This document shows positions 7,654-10,682 of a stretch of DNA of 10,682 nucleotides, piece after piece. The notes under the pieces are model-generated. The model was given only the letters and a program-made list of their open reading frames with translations. It was not told the origin of the DNA and did no database searches. Positions within the stretch are counted from its first letter, which is position 1. Every line of letters begins with the position of its first letter. The position numbers and the translations under genes are program-made. Source of the stretch: CAZYHS01 sp964647545 (GTDB lineage Bacteria > UBA10199 > GCA-002796325 > 1-14-0-20-49-13); assembly GCA_964647545.1 (NCBI GenBank), contig CAZYHS010000037.1, forward strand, positions 1 to 10,682, read 5' to 3'.

Positions 7654-9529
7654 AGAAGCCTCCTTTTATTGCAAAAAAGCGAAGATAAAAAAGCCCTCGT
7701 CTGGCTTCGATCAAACGCACGCAGGCTTCAGCGGCTTTTGTTCTTTCCTTAAGCGGGATGTTTTTTGCGGCGAAGATCCATTCAATTTCAAGCGAACCCA
7801 GCTGCTGGAGCTCTTCGGCGGTTGACGGTAAGTCGGTTGAAAAACGGTCGAGAAGTCTTGCAGTCGTCTCCTCGAGCATTTCTCTTTCACTTTGGAGCAG
7901 ATCGCCAAGGATCATTTCGGTCTCTTCGATTTCGTCAATAACGTCGTCATGTCTGTGTTCAAAAATTCTTGAAGCAGCTTTCTCAATTTGTGATGCAGCT
8001 GAGCCTTTGTGGTCAAAATAAACGAAGGCGCTGAATATCGGCAGCTCAACTGCAAGTTTCGTAAGATCGAAAGCGACAACGTCGCGGCCTCTGTCAAAGC
8101 GGTAGTCCGTAAGCTGCAAGATCGTTTCAATTGCGTGTGTTTGAGCCGCCGTCTCCCTAGCTTTTGCCAGCAGACGGCTGTTACCCGTCTTTTTGAAAGC
8201 GCGGTCGAATGCGTCGTCGATCTTTAAAGGCTGCAAATCCACGACGTTTGCGATAGCTTGGGCGGCTTTACTTTTTTCGTCTGCCTCGACGGTCTTCGCC
8301 GCGAGGTAGATTTTTTTCATCACGAAGAGAGCAGGGAGGGCCCCCGAGGTGATTTCGCGCTTCCACTCAAGCGCGTTCTCAAGTTTGAAAGATTCCGCCA
8401 CAAGAGCTTCCGGCGAAATTTCGTTTGCAGATTCGACGAGAAAACGGGCGCTTCTTGAAATTTCGCTGACAAAATTGAGCCAAAATGCATCGGCCTCTTC
8501 CAGAATATGAAACGAGTCCGAAATCACCTCGAAGAATTTTTGTGCATCAATAAATTTTGCGAAATCGAGAGGGGCGCTCTTTTTGACCGTCATAACCCCA
8601 TCTTTAATTTCGGCCGACATTTGCAATTTGCGTGCGAGATAAAGCAGGTCGGCCATGTAGATCGAGAGCTCTTCGTCATTTGGGCGGGCTCCATCTCCAC
8701 TTTTCATCCAGAACGAATATTTTTTGTTGAAATTATCTGTTCGTTTTATCGATTCAAAAATGTGTTCGATCAATTCGTCGTTGCTGTGGAAAATTCCAAG
8801 CTCCGCTTCATCGGCAATTTCGATCTGGTCGGCTTCGTAGAGGAGGGCGGCGCGTGTGAACGGGTCGAGTCTTGTGTTCCTGAGTGCCTTTTCGACGATC
8901 GATTCGGCGACCGGCGTGAGTGATTGCCCTTTGTATGAAGCGAGGTAGGCAAAACATCCTGTTAAAAGACTTTTGCTCCAGAGCGCGTCGCAGACGTCGC
9001 CGTCGGTTGAAAACCCGATGCGTTGCAAAATATTGCGCGCGCTGTTGATTGGAAGTGCGCTCGCAATAAGTCTGCCGCCGAAGTCGAGCGAACAACTTTC
9101 AAAGGATGAGCAGTCCGAGAAGACCGTTTGAATTAGCGACATTACTCCCGAGGCGAGCATGAGATAGGGGTTTACCGAGCCGCTGTGGCTGAACCATCCG
9201 AAGGTCGCTCCGTTTGTGGGGTCGATCATGAAATTGCCAAAACTGAGTGCAGGTGGGCGAAACTTCAGAGGAATGACGATAGCGGCTCCGGAGCCTCCGA
9301 CAGTTAAAGCAAGGGTATAGGACGAGATGTTTTCGGCATTTTGCAGATCGGTGAGAAGCGCAAGCCCGACTGAATTTGACTTTCCTGTCACCGTGCCGGT
9401 GCCGTCGAGAGTGACATCGAAATAGAGCGTGGAAGGCATCATCACCTGATTTTTCCACGAGGCGGTGACGCGAGAGTCGTCGATCTTGTAAAGCCTATAG
9501 CCTGCTTGGGCTGCTTTGGCGTCGGACAT
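7631..9529 (-). CDS. Unrecognised 632-residue protein coupled to the Omp85-like gene
   Basis: I do not recognise a family. The frame can be extended to an ATG at 9559 (642 residues), but the ATG at 9529 is preferred because GAAAGG lies 8 bases upstream and the resulting start (MSDAKAAQ) is more ordinary; the 9559 ATG has no ribosome site. Residues 1 to about 150 look beta-rich (TLYFDVTLDGTGTVTG, YTLALTVGG, AIVIPLKF), while the remaining roughly 480 residues are acidic and mostly helical. There is no signal peptide or clear membrane helix. DCSSFESC (near residue 140) contains two close Cys residues. Its stop codon lies 23 bp inside the next gene, so translational coupling is likely and the two products may work together, perhaps as a complex. 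That functional link is inference. Confidence 0.75.
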   Translation of the reverse strand: MSDAKAAQAGYRLYKIDDSRVTASWKNQVMMPSTLYFDVTLDGTGTVTGKSNSVGLALLTDLQNAENISSYTLALTVGGSGAAIVIPLKFRPPALSFGNFMIDPTNGATFGWFSHSGSVNPYLMLASGVMSLIQTVFSDCSSFESCSLDFGGRLIASALPINSARNILQRIGFSTDGDVCDALWSKSLLTGCFAYLASYKGQSLTPVAESIVEKALRNTRLDPFTRAALLYEADQIEIADEAELGIFHSNDELIEHIFESIKRTDNFNKKYSFWMKSGDGARPNDEELSIYMADLLYLARKLQMSAEIKDGVMTVKKSAPLDFAKFIDAQKFFEVISDSFHILEEADAFWLNFVSEISRSARFLVESANEISPEALVAESFKLENALEWKREITSGALPALFVMKKIYLAAKTVEADEKSKAAQAIANVVDLQPLKIDDAFDRAFKKTGNSRLLAKARETAAQTHAIETILQLTDYRFDRGRDVVAFDLTKLAVELPIFSAFVYFDHKGSAASQIEKAASRIFEHRHDDVIDEIEETEMILGDLLQSEREMLEETTARLLDRFSTDLPSTAEELQQLGSLEIEWIFAAKNIPLKERTKAAEACVRLIEARRGLFYLRFFAIKGGFYADNDKN

Positions 9530-9640
9530 GCTGCACGCCTTTCTCTCCCCGCAAAGCATCCACTGAAAAAAACGGCTTTTTCGCTCTTCTATTAATTATT
9601 TCGGAAGATGAAAAAATTGGTTGCGTGATATTTTTTTTGC

Positions 9641-9672
9641 CGATTTTTAAGTTAGCAACTTTTTAAAAATCG
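9641..9672. repeat. AT-rich palindrome in the intergenic island
   Basis: CGATTTTTA (9641-9649) is the exact reverse complement of TAAAAATCG (9664-9672). Inside it, AAGTT (9649-9653) and AACTT (9657-9661) can also pair around AGC. It lies about 110 bp upstream of the minus-strand gene starting at 9529 and beside the remnant four-helix tail. It lacks the GC-rich stem of a normal terminator. It may be a regulator site or part of the repeat-derived island. Confidence 0.45.
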
Positions 9673-9684
9673 CGACGATAATAT

Positions 9685-9711
9685 TTGGCGAAGATGTTAG
9701 GCTGGCTTTGA
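9685..9711 (+). pseudogene. Remnant 3' tail of a third four-helix-bundle gene
   Basis: The codons read L-A-K-M-L-G-W-L-stop. They match the last codons of the intact plus-strand four-helix gene (A-K-M-L-E-R-L-stop, ending 10594), both as DNA (TGGCGAAGATGTTAG against TGGCGAAAATGTTAG) and in their position directly before the 13-bp repeat array. An in-frame TAA lies just upstream (9679-9681) and no further homology is visible, so only the end of the gene survives. Confidence 0.6.
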
Positions 9712-9815
9712 AACCGTTTTTTAAAATCGGCTTTCTAGAAATGAATTTGACAGCGCTTTTGAAAGTCGGCTTTTAAGGGCGGCTTTTAAAAACGATTTTT
9801 AAATGCGTTTTTTTA
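9711..9815 (+). repeat. Degenerate tandem array with a 13-bp period, left copy
   Basis: Eight consecutive units of 12-14 bp can be laid out. The clearest are AGTCGGCTTTTAA (9764-9776), GGGCGGCTTTTAA (9777-9789), AAACGATTTTTAA (9790-9802) and ATGCGTTTTTTTA (9803-9815). The shared core is a CG pair followed by a T-run ending in AA. The last unit runs into the stop codon (TTA on this strand, 9813-9815) of the minus-strand four-helix gene, so the array lies at that gene's 3' end. Compared with the right copy it seems to hold one extra unit. Of this array, 9756-9810 is repeated exactly at 10628-10682. Confidence 0.75.
9756..9810 (+). repeat. 55-bp exact direct repeat, left copy
   Basis: Identical to 10628-10682, 872 bp downstream. 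Identity ends on the left with a mismatch (G at 9755, T at 10627), while on the right it runs to the last base of the window. The length equals the overlap around the N gap in ispG, which suggests an assembler k-mer of 55. Confidence 0.95.
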
Positions 9816-10175
9816 GCGGCGGGGTGCAGGACGATATGTATATTTTCTCAACATTTCCAACATTTTGTACGATGTAATGAGTGTTGATTTTACACGATGG
9901 GCTAGACTTTCTTTCGAATATCCAGTCGCAACGATGAAATCTATCGCAGATGCCGATTCTGCAATCGACGCGAGCGCGATATCGAAGAAGCGACACTTTT
10001 CTTTCACGCTTGGCCTCGCATTTCCTTCCGACAAATTCAGAATTGCGCTCGATAGCGCCCGCCTCAACTGGTCGATGATAAAATGATTTCCCCTTGGCAG
10101 TTCTCGTGTGAGTTCCGGCAGCATTTTTGCTACCTCCAGAAGGGCCTGATAACATCTTAACCTTTGGTGATTCAT
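9813..10175 (-). CDS. Four-helix-bundle protein (23S rRNA intervening-sequence protein family)
   Basis: A 120-residue protein of the four-helix-bundle family once found inside 23S rRNA intervening sequences (PF05635/TIGR02436 type) and now seen mostly as free-standing genes of unknown role. Visible features are the opening HQRLRCYQ helix, DQLRRALSSAILNLSEG with the family's N-(I/L)-x-EG turn, then EKCRFFDIALASIAESASAIDFIVATGY, and a final helix ending KMLEMLRKY. The frame is open to 10232, but the ATG at 10175 is chosen because AGAAGG precedes it and because the product then starts like its paralogue (MNHQRL against MFGHQRL). It is divergent from that paralogue, sharing an 86-bp intergenic region. 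No ribosomal RNA gene is present, so it is not an rRNA insertion here. The family is distantly related to the Avd proteins of diversity-generating retroelements, but no reverse transcriptase is nearby. Confidence 0.9.
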   Translation of the reverse strand: MNHQRLRCYQALLEVAKMLPELTRELPRGNHFIIDQLRRALSSAILNLSEGNARPSVKEKCRFFDIALASIAESASAIDFIVATGYSKESLAHRVKSTLITSYKMLEMLRKYTYRPAPRR

Positions 10176-10189
10176 TCGTGCCTTCTTTC

Positions 10190-10249
10190 GTGGTTTTGGT
10201 TTTTTTGTCTCCCCGCAACTGTGAGGAGACAAAAAACACCTAAAACCAC
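10190..10249. promoter_or_regulatory. Long inverted repeat in the divergent four-helix promoter region
   Basis: TTTTTTGTCTCC (10201-10212) is the exact reverse complement of GGAGACAAAAAA (10225-10236), with a 12-base centre. Outside it, GTGGTTTTGG (10190-10199) pairs with CCTAAAACCAC (10239-10249) apart from one extra T. The arms end just before the ribosome sites of both flanking genes, so each gene carries the same upstream sequence (GGAGACAAAAAA, then AAAACCAC and a purine-rich site). It could be a symmetric operator, a pair of 5' leader hairpins, or the trace of an inverted duplication that created the gene pair. Confidence 0.75.
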
Positions 10250-10261
10250 TAAGGAGGTCTT

Positions 10262-10594
10262 ATGTTCGGTCACCAAAGGCTCAAATGTTACCAGTTGGCT
10301 CTGGAGACGGCAAAATTGATGCCTGAACTCACACACTCTTGGCCCAAGGGGAGCGGCTATTTAGCCGACCAGTTGAGGCGGGCGATCGCAAGTGTTGTTC
10401 TGAACATTTCGGAAGGTTACGGACGAGGCACACTTCAAGAAAGAAGACGCTTCTTCGATATCGCAACCGGCTCAGCATTCGAAGTTGCATCGATATTTGA
10501 CATTGCAATTGCGCAAAATTTCGAAAATTTCAAGCGAGGGCAATCGATCAAGAGCAAAATGTTCCTAGTGGCGAAAATGTTAGAACGGCTTTGA
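10262..10594 (+). CDS. Four-helix-bundle protein, paralogue of the divergent neighbour
   Basis: A 110-residue protein of the same 23S rRNA intervening-sequence-protein family as the gene ending at 9813. Shared blocks include HQRLKCYQ (4-11), MPELT, DQLRRAIASVVLNISEG (with the same DQLRRA) and RRRFFDIATGSAFEVAS; the C-terminal helix ends VAKMLERL. The DNA still shares runs such as CACCAAAGG and GACCAGTTGAGGCGGGCG with the neighbour, so the pair arose by duplication and inversion. The ATG follows AAGGAGG (10251-10257), a strong site. It is slightly shorter than its paralogue at the C-terminus. The stop codon sits in the loop of a small hairpin and the 13-bp repeat array starts there. No biochemical role is established for stand-alone members. 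Confidence 0.9.
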   Translation: MFGHQRLKCYQLALETAKLMPELTHSWPKGSGYLADQLRRAIASVVLNISEGYGRGTLQERRRFFDIATGSAFEVASIFDIAIAQNFENFKRGQSIKSKMFLVAKMLERL

Positions 10595-10606
10595 AAGCCG
10601 CTTTTC
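10586..10606 (+). terminator. Small hairpin at the stop codon, possible terminator
   Basis: CGGCTT (10586-10591) pairs with AAGCCG (10595-10600), and the three loop bases are the TGA stop of the four-helix gene. CTTTTC follows. The stem is short and the U-run weak, so termination is only a possibility. The matching position in the left array (GGCTTTGAAACCG) has lost the pairing. Confidence 0.3.
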
Positions 10607-10627
10607 AAAATCGTCGTTAACAGGCGT

Positions 10628-10682
10628 CTTTTGAAAGTCGGCTTTTAAGGGCGGCTTTTAAAAACGATTTTTAAATGCGTTT
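10628..10682 (+). repeat. 55-bp exact direct repeat, right copy, at the window end
   Basis: Identical to 9756-9810. The window stops exactly when the match reaches 55 bp. This is what a de Bruijn contig ending at a repeated k-mer would look like. Confidence 0.95.

Larger units (their letters stand above)
10583..10682 (+). repeat. Degenerate tandem array with a 13-bp period, right copy
   Basis: Units can be laid out as GAACGGCTTTGAA (10583-10595), AGCCGCTTTTCAA (10596-10608), AATCGTCGTTAA (10609-10620), a 15-base unit (10621-10635), AGTCGGCTTTTAA (10636-10648), GGGCGGCTTTTAA (10649-10661), AAACGATTTTTAA (10662-10674), and a partial unit cut off by the window end. The first unit overlaps the last codons and stop of the plus-strand four-helix gene, as the left copy begins at the remnant tail. 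The last 55 bp are identical to 9756-9810. Confidence 0.75.

Noticed and set aside
9529..9559. Start of the 632-residue protein at the upstream ATG (9559)
   Set aside because: No ribosome site precedes that ATG, whereas GAAAGG lies 8 bases before the ATG at 9529.
9711..9815. CRISPR array
   Set aside because: Units are only about 13 bp, contiguous and degenerate, with no spacers and no cas genes.
9799..10239. 146-codon minus-strand frame overlapping the four-helix gene in another frame
   Set aside because: The other frame gives an unmistakable four-helix-bundle protein with a paralogue next door; this frame shows no family pattern.
9813..10594. Diversity-generating retroelement, because Avd proteins resemble this four-helix family
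   Set aside because: No reverse transcriptase, template repeat or variable repeat is present.
9813..10594. 23S rRNA intervening sequence
   Set aside because: No rRNA sequence flanks the genes; they are free-standing.
10609..10640. Integron attC-like site (GTTAAC with nearby inverted sequence)
   Set aside because: No paired R/L boxes of the right spacing and no integrase in the window; GTTAAC falls inside one unit of the 13-bp array.

Overview
The window looks like part of an assembled (probably metagenomic) contig from a Gram-negative bacterium. Evidence for this is a bacterial-type prolyl-tRNA synthetase with the editing insertion, the non-mevalonate isoprenoid gene ispG, a class I pyrF, strong GGAGG-type ribosome sites, and a protein that reads like a divergent outer-membrane Omp85 protein. 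The ispG-proS adjacency resembles Deltaproteobacteria-like lineages, but I cannot fix the phylum from the sequence alone.

Layout. Positions 66-1295 (+) encode an unrecognised, mostly helical 409-residue protein. A housekeeping run follows on the same strand: ispG (1363-2585, interrupted by a 100-N gap that looks artefactual), proS (2687-4456) and pyrF (4485-5195). A palindromic interspersed repeat of about 77 bp fills the space between ispG and proS. pyrF meets a gene on the other strand with one base between the stop codons. The minus-strand pair is a 632-residue unrecognised protein (9529 to 7631) whose end overlaps the start of an 818-residue protein (7653 to 5197). The latter reads as about five POTRA-like modules followed by a C-terminal beta-barrel-like region, yet has no signal peptide.

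The right end (about 9640-10682) is an accessory island. It holds two divergent paralogous four-helix-bundle proteins of the 23S rRNA intervening-sequence-protein family, head to head across an 86-bp intergenic region with a long inverted repeat. On both sides lies a degenerate array with a 13-bp period, and a remnant of a third four-helix-bundle gene tail precedes the left array. A 55-bp exact repeat in the arrays (9756-9810 and 10628-10682) ends exactly at the last base of the window. The flanks of the N gap in ispG also share exactly 55 bp. Together these suggest a k=55 de Bruijn assembly, with the 872-bp four-helix cassette forming a graph loop, possibly a tandem array in the genome.

The two most interesting regions are the signal-peptide-less Omp85-like protein with its translationally coupled partner, and the tandem-looking four-helix-bundle cassette with its 13-bp periodic repeats. 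The core genes act in separate pathways (isoprenoid precursor synthesis, translation, pyrimidine synthesis) and appear to be simply co-oriented.
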